The notes: generated by a model from the sequence alone, not told the origin. Positions 12,446 to 63,820 are shown, counted from the stretch's first letter. The stretch is 64,000 nucleotides of DNA from Hormiphora californensis (GCA_020137815.1 CM035352.1:2148529-2212528); one strand, 5' to 3'. Numbers and translations are program-made.

Positions 12446-14060
12446 TGCTCGACGTGCCCACGTCATGTTTCACACTTCACAGTGTGACACATGTGTGTTA
12501 ACTGTTACTCGCACAATGCACATTATGTCACCAACCTCAGGTTTGCGGTAAATGTCAATTGTCAGGGCGTTCTGGTACAGAACTCACATGCACGTGAAAT
12601 TTACAGGTACCTATTACCCAATCAATACCAAGCTCTTGCACTCTCTCTCTTGCACTCTCTCTCTTGCACTCTCTCTCATGGGATTGGGAACTCGAGAATT
12701 AGGCCGATACTATTGGCGATAGGCCGGATCCTATCACTGGTTTATATTCCGTCTTATGTAGTGTTAGGGTTCGATGTTAGGGCTGTATTAGACCCTAATT
12801 TCGGGTTGGGTTGTGTTTTTATCAAAATCCATATACCAGAACGCCCTAACTGTTTATTTGGCTCCATTGCAACCTATTCTCGCTCTGCGAAGAATATATG
12901 TGAATATATGTGAATATATAATGTGAGAATGTATGTGAGATCGATCTCGGTCCGGTCGCTGTGCGACCTCGATCTCACTCAGGCATCAATGTGGCCAAAC
13001 TGTTTATATTACCGCTTACCCCGACCTCACAGCCACACAAAGCACAGGTCACCAAGTGCCTATAATGGCCTATTGAAAAATTAAAAACACACTTTTTAAG
13101 AAAATTGTGGCACACAAAATATAACAATATACATTGTTCATTTTTATATCAATGACTCATTTGTTATTTGACTATTTGAAAGAATATGTAGGTTTGCAAC
13201 AAACACTTACGCACAAGGCATTTTGGAAAAATAAATCATCTTCTCGCTCCCACGGTCAATGTCACTCGACTAAAGTACGTTGAATTCAAATTCGTTAAAT
13301 TAAAAAAGAGAATGGTATTGTCAATAGAAGAACAATGTTCACATTGTCAGCTTCAATCTTTGAATTTGATGATATGTTGGGAAAAGGACCGAAAGGGGAC
13401 AGCTAATAGTAAACTCCCTAGCTAGTTCGTATAAAATTAAACGCTTTAAATATCCATATCAAATGCTCAGAGCATTGTCCTGACCCCATTCTCATTTCTC
13501 TCAAGAACTGTGGTCAGAGCATTGGCCTGCCAGCAAATGCTAGTTTTAAATGAATGATATTGTTTACATTAAGATTTTAGTCTTTTCTCAGAGTGACAGA
13601 GTAACACTCTGACCCTATCTAAAGTGCGGTTTATCTTAGAAAAGAATCTTTAGCGCCGCCGACCTAACCCAATAACTATAAAATCCAACTTTACTTCAAC
13701 AGTCACCACTCAACTTTACTCTTTCAAGTATTCAGTTTCTAAATCTATAACTCCAGATTCCCCACTGTGTCTCTCTCAGGATTCACATCACATAGATTAC
13801 ATAGAGATATATATTCCATATTGCAGCGAGTACACACGAACATTAGCTGGTTGCTTCTCCACCACCAGCAATACTCTCACCTTCAACATTCTTGAAGGTT
13901 GCCCTGAAATGGATTGGGTTAAAATCATTTGCCGATAAATATCAAGGGAGTGATAGTGTCATGTATCATGAAAATGAAAATTGTATTTCACCGAATGTTT
14001 CACTGACATAGAAACACCATTGTACTATACTTCCACTTCTAAAGTCAGATCAAAACCCAC

Positions 14061-20898
<6,838 letters not shown>

Positions 20899-21290
20899 CT
20901 GTGTGTGTAAAAAGTGGGTATTATCAGTTGGGACTGGGAGTTGGTTGGGTTGTAGAATTTTTAATGAATAATAATGTAAAGGAAGAGTGGTTTTGGGGGG
21001 GGGGGGGGGTATGACGTGTATATATAATGTTGGTGGCATAGTTCTAGAATCCATACTGGTTAAAAGCTGGAGTGACAGGGAAGGGTTGAGAAAACAACTG
21101 TTTACCTAATAAGGCGCTAAGGTCTGAAGGTCATACTTATTTGAGGGTCAGTGGCCACTAGGGGACACAGTATCGACTTATTTGTTATTGCATGAGGCAT
21201 ACATTACACATAGTTATTACACATGTGACACTAGTCGCATAACATATTATGTGCATAGTGCATACGGTTCCTGCATTTTCAAATCGGTCC

Positions 21291-23600
<2,310 letters not shown>

Positions 23601-24228
23601 TGCAACTAACATCGATTCTGTATAGTTTCTCTGGTATGACTGTGATGGCAAGCTCCTCCTCTCCCTCCAGTCCCATCAGCCCAGTCTACACGCCTCTCAT
23701 TAGGGATCCTGTTCGGTCTGTAGCTACCATCACGCCCCCCGCATCTCCACACACTGTAGTTGGGTACAGAAGGTCTGCACCCGTTATGATCAGATCCCCT
23801 CTGGCTAGCCCGGCTTGCAGCCGAACTGCACCGCCCCGTGCCCAGACTCCCGGTAGCGCCAAGCGGGCCCTTAGACGGGGTCCTATGGAGCCAACCAGCA
23901 CCTCAACGGACCCACTAATTAATGTGATAGAAACATATCTAGTGATCCAAGAAGAGCGCCAAGAACTTCCGGGGTTATTCCGGGCATCCAAACACCGGGT
24001 TACCTACCCTGGCCTGAACAAGGTGATACCCGCTAGACCGGATGAGGAAGGGTGGTCTGCACCTTGTCTCTTTGAGGCACTCCAATCGGCCTCCTCTCGG
24101 AAGGGGAGGGATGAGAGAAGGAGGAGGTGCCTGAGCTGCAGTAGATTTAGATCGCTGGTTAATGAAAATATTTCTTCCTCAGCGTGGAGCTCGAGGCTGT
24201 CGGCGAACGAAGATGACAGGACAAGACA

Positions 24229-24305
<77 letters not shown>

Positions 24306-24377
24306 CGAGAGTGCGAGAGCCGAGACGAGATGAGGAGCGAGAGAAGGAGAGAGAGGGAGGAGGACGAGAGAGAGACC

Positions 24378-24456
<79 letters not shown>

Positions 24457-26831
24457 ACATATGGAACTGACGAACTGTGAGCTCAATTTCTTAGTCACGG
24501 AGATGTCAATGTCACCAGATTTTACATGATTTCCCCTTTTCCCTCACAGGAAGCTATTCATGAGTTAATCGCTACAGAGAAAACATATATCGACGATCTA
24601 CTTCTTGTAATTGAGGTATGGAAGTTTTCAGAATGCGTGGGGAATTTTCGTTTTGAGATATTTCAGTTTTAAATAGCAGTTGTAGGAGATCTTCTGCAGG
24701 CAAGATATGCTAAGAATGGGTTAAGAAATTAGAGGGTATTATGATAGTAAGGTAAGGAGCTGGGCACGTGGATTTTAGTTTTACCAAACCTAATAAATGC
24801 TAATATAATGTAGTTGAATGCAGGAGTGTGAGGTGTTGAGAGGTTAGCAATGTAACATTTTCAATCGACATACCCGCTCTCAGCAACTTGCCACTCTATA
24901 CACCCCCTCTTTATCTCACAGGTGTTTTACAACCCCCCCCCCCCTCATTGTTCCACAGGTGATTTACAACACCCTCTTTATCCCACAGGTGTTTTACAAC
25001 CCCATCTTTATTCCACAGGTGTTTTACATCCCTTTCCCCACAGGTGTTTTACAACCCCCCCTCTTTATCCCACAGGTGTTTTACAACCTCCCCTGTTTAT
25101 CCCACAGGTGTTTTATAACCCACTCTGTACGGTCGCCACGGATGAAGAACTAAACATGGTATTTGTAAATTGGCAGCAACTGATCCTGTGTAATGCAAGG
25201 CTGTTCCGTGCCCTATACAACACCTGTGATAATGACAGTTTTGAAACAGTCGGCTCTGTCATCTTGGAATTGGTAGGTTGTTAGTTTGTTATGTTCTAAC
25301 CAGCTCCTTTATATTTGTGAAAGAGTGCGGGACGTGTCCTGGTGAAATGCAGGGTCGAGCGAGGCAAAGTTTAGTTCGGTATATTGAGCTTTTCCATCAC
25401 CATAGCTATATAATTCTACCAAGTGGCATGCTAATCTATTATTTAATTTTCTAACTGAAAATTTCTGTGATTGTATGATGTCACTTACAATTATGGAAAT
25501 GTGCAAAGCTTGATTGTCAGTGAAGGTTCAAAGTAGACAGACAGCTCTTTAATTTTAAGAGCTGTCGTCTAGCAATTGTGCGACTCTGAAATAATTTTAG
25601 GGGACGTAATATACTTGACACATTATATACTCAATAGACGACGTAATTCCTATTGGCCGCTAGATTTTACCAAATGTACAATTTCAGATTGACACACTGG
25701 TGCCTCCTTACACACGATTCTGTTCATGCCAGAGACAGGCCATGGTGTCCCTAAAAGATGGCACTTCCCCTGCATTCAAAGCGAAAGAAGCAGAATGTGC
25801 CAACTCGCCCAAAGTGGGAAAACTCCCCCTCTCTACCTTCCTACTGAAACCCATGCAGCGTATCACGAAGTACCCGCTCTTGATAAAGAAGATTTTGGAG
25901 CACACTAAAGACAGTCACCCTGATTATGGAGCGCTAAGGGATGCCCTCAGTCAAACGGAGCAGCTGCTAGTTTCTGTTAATGAGGCTGTCCGAGCTACCA
26001 GTAGGCTGGAAACCCTCCAACGTGCCGTCACCAGGACAACGGAGGAACTCGGTGAGAGGATTATCCTGAACTCGGTAACGAACTCGCTGGGACCCCGGCG
26101 GTTGGTATACTTTGGACCCGTTCAAAAGAGCAAGGGAGGGAAGGAGATGTTTGGTGTGTTGTTCAATGACATGTTTTGGGTTGCCAGGGTAGACAAAGGT
26201 CGCTATGGCAACAAACCAATCGATTTGGATGCACGGGATTTTGAGAGTATCAAGTTTGAAGCGTACAAAGAGCCATTCCTTCTTCACCACATACAAGGAT
26301 TGGATGTACATCGGGTCGAACAGGCCGTTGTGTTCAACTATTTCGATAAACAACACACCCTGTACTGCGCTGGCAAGCATGCCGAGTGGGCGGAAGAGTT
26401 ACAGAGCGCAGTGAGAAATGCACATCTGATGGGCAGGGGATCACCACCCACTCCTGATCCAACTCTCCCAACTGAGGCTACACTCTCACTACGAGTGGTA
26501 AGCGTTTGGTTTTTATATGATTTGTTTTTTGCAAGATATTCCCTGTTGAACTAAGAAGCTAATTACTATAATTCCATGTTGAATAGATCTTTCAAATTTT
26601 ATTTTTTCTCAGGTCGAGGGTTTAGAGCTGGCCCTGCCGCCCTCTGAAAAACCGATGAACCTGTTTGTCCAGGGAAGTCTACATGGTCAAGTCCAGAGGA
26701 CGCCTGCAGGAAGTCCTAAATGGGATAGCATGCTGCATTTCCTGATACGAGATTGTGCGTCGGATAAAATTAGCATTGCCGTCTTCAAAGAGTTCTCCTT
26801 CGCTCCAAACGGTTAGTTCTATTTTTCACCA

Positions 26832-26871
<40 letters not shown>

Positions 26872-27245
26872 TGTTATATTTCTCGCCAGTATTTCACCAC
26901 ATTTTGTTACATTGGCAAGTGAAAAGCGTTGTTTGCACCGACACTGTCAGGCCAGTGTTCTCCGAAAATAGGGTCAGGCCAATGCTCGGATTTGTTATGT
27001 TCTAACCCTCCTTTACGCGAAAAGGGGGTCGAGCTAGGCAACCTCTGACAGCGCGAACACGACCTCACCGTCAATATAAATTCACTGACATTATTTCAGT
27101 GTCTCTGGGGAAGTTTGACCTCAGTGTTTCCAAGCTACTACAGTCAGCAACTCCGGGGCCTTGGAACAAACGACTCATCCTAACGGAGACAAATAGCGGG
27201 GTTATTAATGTTACAATTACCCTGAAACACTTTGGAAAAGGATGA
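23601..27245 (+). CDS. ITSN-like: Intersectin C-terminal part: DH (RhoGEF) - PH - C2
   Basis: Long-form intersectin activates Cdc42 through its DH domain and couples endocytosis to actin. Exons: 23601-24231 (Ser/Pro-rich linker, about 210 residues), 24550-24615 (IHELIATEKTYIDDL, DH start), 25109-25271 (EELNMVFVNWQQLILCN), 25687-26499 (YTRFCSCQ, LPLSTFLLKPMQRITKYPLL, then the PH domain with GVLFNDMFWVARV and HAEWAEELQSAV), 26614-26811 and 27100-27245 (C2 with SPKWDSMLHFLIRD; stop TGA 27243-27245). The order and the motif FCSCQ-LSTFLLKPMQRIT match intersectin rather than other RhoGEFs. In the C2 loop, the acidic SPDDF of vertebrate intersectins is replaced by APN, which suggests calcium-independent binding (inference). 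The acceptor at 23600 is real-looking and needs one base from an upstream exon, so this is the 3' end of a longer gene. Upstream domains are found only on the opposite strand (44034-63577). Confidence 0.9.
24232..24452 (+). repeat. GA-rich microsatellite starting at the splice donor
   Basis: The donor GTGAGAGAG of the exon ending at 24231 is the first unit of the array, which runs with interruptions to 24452. Arg-Glu open frames continuing from the exon are intronic read-through. Confidence 0.9.
24912..25110 (+). repeat. Minisatellite made of seven splice-acceptor/exon-start copies
   Basis: Units of about 25-37 bp, each of the type TTTATCCCACAG|GTGTTTTACAACCC, with the AG ending at about 24921, 24958, 24988, 25018, 25043, 25074 and 25108. 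Only the last continues into the DH exon (reading VFYNPLCTVATDEE). The repeat unit therefore duplicates the 3' splice site together with the first codons of the exon. Confidence 0.88.
26837..26875. repeat. (TA)n microsatellite
   Basis: Short AT-dinucleotide array in the last-but-one intron of the intersectin 3' part. Confidence 0.9.
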
Positions 27246-28156
27246 TATCTGATATATACATGATGATGTTACAATCTGGTTTTTAAGTGAGATATATATT
27301 TACTCGTTTATGTTGTTAAATTTTTGATATATTCTGATAGAAAATGGTGCAGCGAGTTTATCTGTTTGTGGGTGTTTGAAAATGCTATCTCAGATGTGCA
27401 CCGCGTGTTATTATATTTTCGTTATAATATTTGGGACAAACACTGCTGACAATTTGTAAAATACAGAGCGAGAGAGGTACAATTACATACGGTGGAATTA
27501 TATCGATGATTTAAAAAACAGTTTTAATTATGTTTTTACAGCCCGGTTCAACCTTGCGTATCAGATGTCTCAGCTGTTTTTGAAATTGAAGTTTACGCAG
27601 GGTATCTTGTAAGGATATAATGCTTTTTCTTGTTTAAACTCTTTAATTTTCCGTTAATTCTTGTCCTTTTGTTAGTTGATGTAGCGCGCGGAAACAAAAT
27701 ACTTGTGAGTACGCGGCTCAAAAATCTGCGCGTTTTTCTCAGATTGAAGTTTTATTTCGCCGGGCCGCGCGGCGCCAGTGCAGCCCAGATTTTCAGAAAA
27801 TTTTCTCTTTGACTTTATTTTTTTAATTTCGGTCACCTCATAACTCGTTAAAAGGGCCTGCCCTACAGGCTGCATGCCAAAAATTTCTTGTTTCTGGTTC
27901 GATTACTTTATACTTGGTAGAATTCCGTGGATCAGCTGTATAGGGCTGGCGGCCCTGAACCACGCGAGCTCACCACAGGGGTCACCCCTCCACACTGTAG
28001 AATTCCGGACGAGTCCATTTGTTTTTTTTTATAAATTCCACCGAAGTCCTCGTTGTAATTAACAGTAGTCAGTACCTATGTTGTAAAAACTACTGCCTTA
28101 TCTTTGCTGACAAAACTTTTCATAAAGAAATGGAATGAAGCTTGATTAAACAAGAA

Positions 28157-38019
<9,863 letters not shown>

Positions 38020-38328
38020 GTAAGACACACACAGAGATACAGGGAGATAACTATCGTGGCATTGAAAAGTTATACAGAGAGATAGGGGAATGGAGGAAGA
38101 AATGGTGTATCTTTATTGTGCATTACCCTCGTTCTTCTTCCCAGTTACAATACAAACATACAACACTGAATCTTGCATTGAATGAGAATAACATAGGAGA
38201 AAATATTTCACCACTTGGGCTTGGTTTTTAATGTTCTAAACGGGGCGTGGTGCAGTGAGAGGTGGTTGAGAAAGGCTTGGTAATCCCCTCCCTCGAAGAG
38301 AAAAGGCTCCCCTGCTCCCTCCTATTTC

Positions 38329-41300
38329 TAATCCATGTGATTTGGGTAAATAATCAGGCCAACCAGGAATTTTGGGGGGGACGGCTAATTCCTTCACTAA
38401 TAGTTAGTCTAAGAGGTCCTTATGTACCAAAAAAAAAGTTTTAAATCTGAAGTGTTGGGGAAGACCCCTATAATTGGCCTTAATTGGCACTAACTGGATA
38501 TTCCCGTAACTTGGCTTAGAAATGGAGTAGAGACAAAAATAAGGACACTAAAATGTGTAGAATCATCACATTATAGGGGGTAGAGACCATTACTGAGTCG
38601 ATATCTCCAATACTAATTGAGATAATTGAGTTAATTGGATAATTCATGCTGCGCATGGTTGCCGAATACAAATCCTCTTAGAATAGGAGTAGAAATGAAA
38701 ACAGGGACACTAAACTGTGCAGCGTCCTCGCATTAGTGGGGGTAGACACCCATGAAAAGTTCCTATCTCAATTGGTTAATTGGATAATTGGATAATTAGA
38801 TATGTGCATAGCCGTATTAGCCTATTAGATATTCAGCAGACCATATACGATACCCTGAGACTCTAAGAGCCTAGTACCCTCCTAAATACCCCTCAGACCC
38901 CGCTAGATACCTATTACACTCTATTAGATGCCCCTCGAAGCTTCCTAGATAGCCCTTACAGCTCATTGGGTAACCCTTTTACCTTCCTATACACCCCTCA
39001 GACCCTGCTAGATGCATTTTAGATCTTCCTAGATACCCCTAAAACTCTCCAAGATACACATTAGACTGTACTAGATACCCCTTAGACCCCGTTAGATACC
39101 CCTAAAATCCTTCTAGATACCCCTCAGATCTTCATAGATACTCCTAGTACCTTCCTGGGCACCCCTCAGATCTCAGACCATATAAGATACCAATGAAGCA
39201 CCATTAGATACCCCTCACAGCTCCCTAGATACCTTCACAGCTCCTTAGATAGCCATTTTACCCCTCTAGATACCCATCAGATCCTGCTAGATACATATCA
39301 GATCTTGCTAGATACCCCTGAAACCCCAAAGATACCCCCAGAAATCAGAATCTACTAGATTCATACCCCCTTAGACCCCATTAGATATCTGTCAGACCCT
39401 TCTAGATACCCCTCCAGCTCCTTAGATAAGCCTATTACCATCCAAGACACCCCTAAGACCCTGGGCTTCTTAGATACCCATTACACCCTATTAAATACCC
39501 CTCAAGCCCCTCAAGAGCTTCCTAGATACCCCTCACAACTTTTTAGATACCCTAATAGACTCCCAGACACACCCATACCCCAGAAACACTCAACTAGATA
39601 GCCCACTGAGGTGTGAGGAGTGTCTAAGAAGCTCTGAGGGGTACGGTATCTAGAAGGATCTGAGGGGTATCTGATTGTGTCTAAGGGGTATATAGTAGAG
39701 TCGGATACCCGTCAGACCCTTCTAGATACCCTTCAGAGCTTCATACCTGACCCTGGGCCTACTAGATACCCATCACACCCTATTAAATGCCCCTCAAGCA
39801 GAGCTTCATACCTGACCCTGGGCCTACTAGATACCCATCACACCCTATTAGAAAATCCCCTCAAGCCTCAAAGCTTCATATACTCACCCCTCACAGCTCC
39901 TATTAATCCTATTAGCCTCCTAGAACTCCCTCAAGTTGATCTACCGAACCCTCCCAAAGGGTATGAGCCCCATACAACGCAGACCCTGCTAGATCACCCT
40001 AAAACCCTCCAAGATACCTCTCCGACTCTACTATACCCCTTGGACACTATCAGATACCCCTCAGATCCTTCTAATACCCCTCATAGCTTCTTAGACACCC
40101 CTCAGACCTCAAAGCGCTATCTAATGGAGGGTTTCAGGGGTATGGGTGGTCTAGGATCTATTAGGTGTCTAAAAAGCTGTGAGGTGTATCTAGGAAGCTC
40201 TTGAGGGGTGTAATTGGTATCTAGGGGTAAAATGGCTATCTAAGGGCTGTGAGGATATCTTTGAAGATCTGAGGGTATCTAGAACGATTTTAGATTTTAA
40301 GAGGTATCTAACGGGGTCTAAGGGTGTATCTATACGTCTAATTAGTCTTGGAGAGTTTTAGGGGTATCTAGAAGATCTAAAATGCCTCTAGCAGGTCTGA
40401 GGGGTGTATAGGAAGGTAAAGGGTTACCCAATGAGCTGAAGGGCTATCTAGGAAGCTTCGAGGGGCATCTAATAGATTGTAATATGTATCTAGCAGGGTC
40501 TGATGGGTATCTAGAGGGTAAAATGGCTATCTAAGGAGTTGTAAGGTTTCTAGGGAGCTTTGAGGGGTATCTATGAGTTTTGATTGGTATCTTATATGGT
40601 CGAGATCTGAGGGTGCCCGAGGTACTAGGGTATCTATGTTAAGATCTGAGGGGTATCTAGAAGGATTTTAGGGGTATCTAACGGGGTCTAAGGGGTATCT
40701 AGTAGAGTCTTATGTGTACTTGGAGAGTTTTAGGGTATCTAGAAGATCTAAAATGCATCTAGCAGGGTCTGAGGGGTGTATAGGAAGGTAAAGGGTTACC
40801 CAATAGCTGTAAGGGCTATCTAGGAAGCTTCGAGGGGCATCTAATAGAGTGTAATAGGTATCTACGGGGTCTGAGGGGTATTGGAGGGTACTACTGGTAT
40901 GTAGAAGGCTCTTAGAGTCTCAGGGTATCGTATATATGGTCTGCTGAATATCTAATAGGCTACTACATTATGCGCAATATCTAATTATCCAATTATCCAT
41001 TACCAATTGAGATATGAACTTTTCATGGGTGTCTACCCCCACAATGCGAGGACGCTGCACAGTTAGTGTCCCTATTTTCATTTCTACTCCTATTCTAAGA
41101 GGATTTGTATTCGCAACCATGCGCGGATGAGTTATCCAATTAACTCAATTATCTCAATTAGTATTGGAGATATCGACTCAGTAATGGTTCTCTACCCCCT
41201 ATAAGTGGATGATTCTACACATTTTAGTGTCCTTATTTTTGTCTCTACTCCATTTCTAAGCCAAGTTATGGGAATACCAGTTAGTGCCAATTAAGGCCAA

Positions 41301-41434
41301 TTATAGGGGTCTTCCCCACCACTTTCAGATTTAAAACTTTTTTTTGGTGCTAAGGACCTCTTAGACTAACTATTAGTGAAGGAATTAGCCGTCCCCCCCA
41401 AAATTCCTGGTCCTTACCCTAATCACATGGATTA
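38329..41434. mobile_element. Fold-back DNA element, 3.1 kb, almost one giant hairpin
   Basis: The ends TAATCCATGTGA / TCACATGGATTA are flanked by TTC (38326-38328 and 41435-41437), and arm A has the empty site (CCTATTTCGCATTC). Inverted terminal regions of about 540 bp lead into a core of imperfect repeats of TAGATACCCCTCAGACC type on the left and their complement (GGTCTGAGGGGTATCTA) on the right. No transposase is seen. Structure is like Foldback elements or a large non-autonomous PIF/Harbinger relative (3-bp target site). Superfamily uncertain. Confidence 0.9.
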
Positions 41435-42221
41435 TTCGCATTTAAACCAGACAACCACTTGGCTGGTTTAAACATTCCTCTCTCGTTCTATTTCTCTGGA
41501 ACCCCTCCCATTTCCTTCGACAAATTATTCTTCTAATAGAAGGGAGGGAGTGGGAGAGACTAGACAATAAGAGGACCCAGAGACAGAGACCGAGACAGAG
41601 ACGAGACCGAGAGACAGAGACAGAGATAGAGACAGAGAAACGAGACAGAGACATAGACACGATCTAATATTGACCTGAAGCAAGGAAGAGAATGTTTAAC
41701 AAAACTACTCCGTAGTTGGCTCCACACCTTGGTTTTCTCCTGGTCTGAGATAAATACCAACTCTCGTACAGTGATAAACGTTTCAACTACTTTACTACTA
41801 CCGTCACCAGTAAAACTGCGGTAAGAAATATACTCCTTTCTCCTTTCTATCTTCTTCTTTCTGACACTATCTTCTTTCTTTCTTTCGACACTATTGTTAT
41901 TATATTATTGATCTAATATTGTGGCCAATATGTCATGTAACGGATGTAGGGTAAAAGGAGGTTTGACTCTAGCTTGTACAGTTCGAGAACTGCAACGACC
42001 ATAGTTTTTTCGTGTTTGGGGGGGTGGTAGTAAAGGGATGTGATGCATGGCCCGAGGAGGCAAGTTTTTTCCATCCCGCTCAGGAATGTACATAATCGAC
42101 AAATAACAGACTTGTGACTGAATACATAGCTTGTGACAGTCTTCTCTTGGCGAGAGAGATAGGGAGAGGGAGAGGGAGAGAGAGACCAGAGGGGGGAGAG
42201 AGAAAGGGAGTGAGATAGTGT

Positions 42222-42282
<61 letters not shown>

Positions 42283-42364
42283 AAGGGTATGAAGAAATTA
42301 TTCACCGATAATGGACAACTCGATAATGCATATGTGGCCGATATTGTATTATGAACAAGGACAG

Positions 42365-42410
<46 letters not shown>
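42222..42410. repeat. Paired (GA)n and (CT)n microsatellites
   Basis: (GA)n at 42222-42279 and (CT)n at 42367-42409, in arm B near its outer end. Confidence 0.9.
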
Positions 42411-42412
<2 letters not shown>

Positions 42413-42575
42413 GCTCCTAAGAGTTCTTCTGTGGCATGTACCTACATTTGCCAGAGATTTCGGACACACACCACGACCAGTGAAGATGTGAAAGGAAATC
42501 AGTTCCCCTTCCTGATTTTGCTGAAAACGCCACGCGAACAATCAATCGAACAAACATGCATCCGATCGGGAAGAA

Positions 42576-44033
42576 ACAAACCCCGGTGAAATTAAATAAA
42601 GCCAAAAAAAAACAGGGAACAAAAAACGTCCCCAGGACAGTAAAAGAAACAGACGATTAAAAAACCCGGGCCAAAAAACGTCGGATTCTCTAGTCGACCG
42701 ACCAGGCCCAAAAGGGACTTGTCAATTGTGGGACATGAGGTTTTTTAATTGGGAAAATTTGGGGTTTTGGCTGGACTACAAATCTGTAAATGTGTTTAGG
42801 GTTTGGGGGGGTTTGGGGACAAAAAAGCGCCCCCAAAGGCGAGAGGGTTTTGGTTTTATTGATAAAAATCAATATCCCCCCAGACCGACAATGTGCCAGG
42901 ACCGTAAAAAAAGGGGGAGAGGAGAGAGAGAGAGAGAGAGAGAGGAGGAGAAGAAAAAGAAGGAGAGAGAGAGAGAGATAAAGGTTTTTAAACAAACTAG
43001 GGTTTAAAAGGGGCATAAACAAAATTCATGAAAATAGAGGGTATCAAACAAATGGCCAGTCTATCTTGAAGCACGCCGCAACATAAAATTCTTATCATCA
43101 ACAAAGGGCAATGTAAAATGAAAACCATCTAAAGGAATAATTGAACTCTGATATAACCCACGCGTACGTCAAGGTCAACACTTTTATTTTTTTATTATTT
43201 TTTTTTGGGGGGGTTTTGGGGGTCTGGGGTTGGTTTCCTCCCCCACCCCCGCATCTTGACCTTGTGAACGGAACGGATTCCCACTAATCTTTTAAAAAAA
43301 AAAAACCTCCCACCGCATCCCAGGCCACCCATTGCTGAGTATGTGTTGCCTGTAAACAAGGGGGCACGGAAAAATTCATTGCCGACTGCCAAATTCTGTT
43401 GGTGGTGAGAGGGAGGGGGGGGAAAGTTTGGGGAAAAAGAGCTAAAGATTGGGAGAAAAAGAGGGGTAAAGTGGAATTTGGTACGGGGCCAAAATTCGAT
43501 CTGCCCCATGCTATCGACCCAAAGAATCAAGTAGCTGAGATTTTAAGGGGAAATTACTAATATTAGAAAGTGGTTTATAAACCCCATCATCGGGTGAGGG
43601 GGTTTTTCTTGTCAAAAAATAAGGGGTTTTATTTGTTGCGTATTTTTATTACTTTATTTCCCAACAAAATCTAGCCCCAGGCCGACATGGAAATAATTTT
43701 GGGATTAGTTTCAATGGTTTCCCCTTTTCAAAGTCAAGAAATTTTGGGGTTTTAAAGCAGAGTACGATTTTAGTTCACAATATATTAATATTTGAACATT
43801 TCAAAAGGTACGAGTAGTGCATTAAGACTTCGTAAATCCTAATACTTACTTGTGCGTCACAAGCCAAGTGTAATAAATTTTAACAAACTTACCGTGGCAA
43901 TTAAAAAAAACCCCAAATAAAAAACCTACTTAATTGCATGCATAACCATGGAAACTGTAAAACCTGTAATCGGTAACCATGGTAACTATAAAACCCATGA
44001 ACCTATTCGGTAACCCTGGTAACCATAACTTAC
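42576..44033. other. Doubtful-quality stretch between arm B and the intersectin 5' part
   Basis: Homopolymer-rich, with no recognised exon. It resembles 15.5-17.2 kb in texture. It joins arm B to the - strand intersectin exons, so the key structural junction lies in the least trustworthy DNA. From about 43920 the sequence looks normal again (a short GGTAACCATGG-type repeat). Confidence 0.5.
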
Positions 44034-63577
<19,544 letters not shown>

Positions 63578-63820
63578 CTGAAATTGTGCTGTGTTTTAGG
63601 GGATCTGATATTTCGTGTATGTATGGGGGTAACATAGTTCGAGTAAGTTTTAAATAAGCCTGTATTTAAACTAAATGAATACGCATAAAATCAGATATGT
63701 ATGCTGGTCAAGCCTTAAAAGCGAGATGAGAGAGAGAGGGAAAGAGAGAGATGTAAAAAGAAAAGAACATGATCCAGTGCACATATTATAACAATGTAAT
63801 AATTCGCATATTTTTAACAG

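Larger units (their letters stand above)
10233..14060. other. Repeat-rich intergenic stretch between afadin-like and ERM genes
   Basis: No gene recognised. It holds the GC-rich GGCGCC palindromic repeats (11527-11760), several copies of a TCAGGCCAATGCTCTGAC repeat, and a small Mutator-like MITE (12266-12445). The near-identical stretches GATCTCACTCAGG...CAATGT at about 12208 and 12973 suggest a local duplication. The two genes converge on this region. Confidence 0.6.

Noticed and set aside
39677-40204. 175-codon frame inside the fold-back element
   Set aside because: Reads through the TAGATACCCC minisatellite; no domain, and repeat composition explains it.
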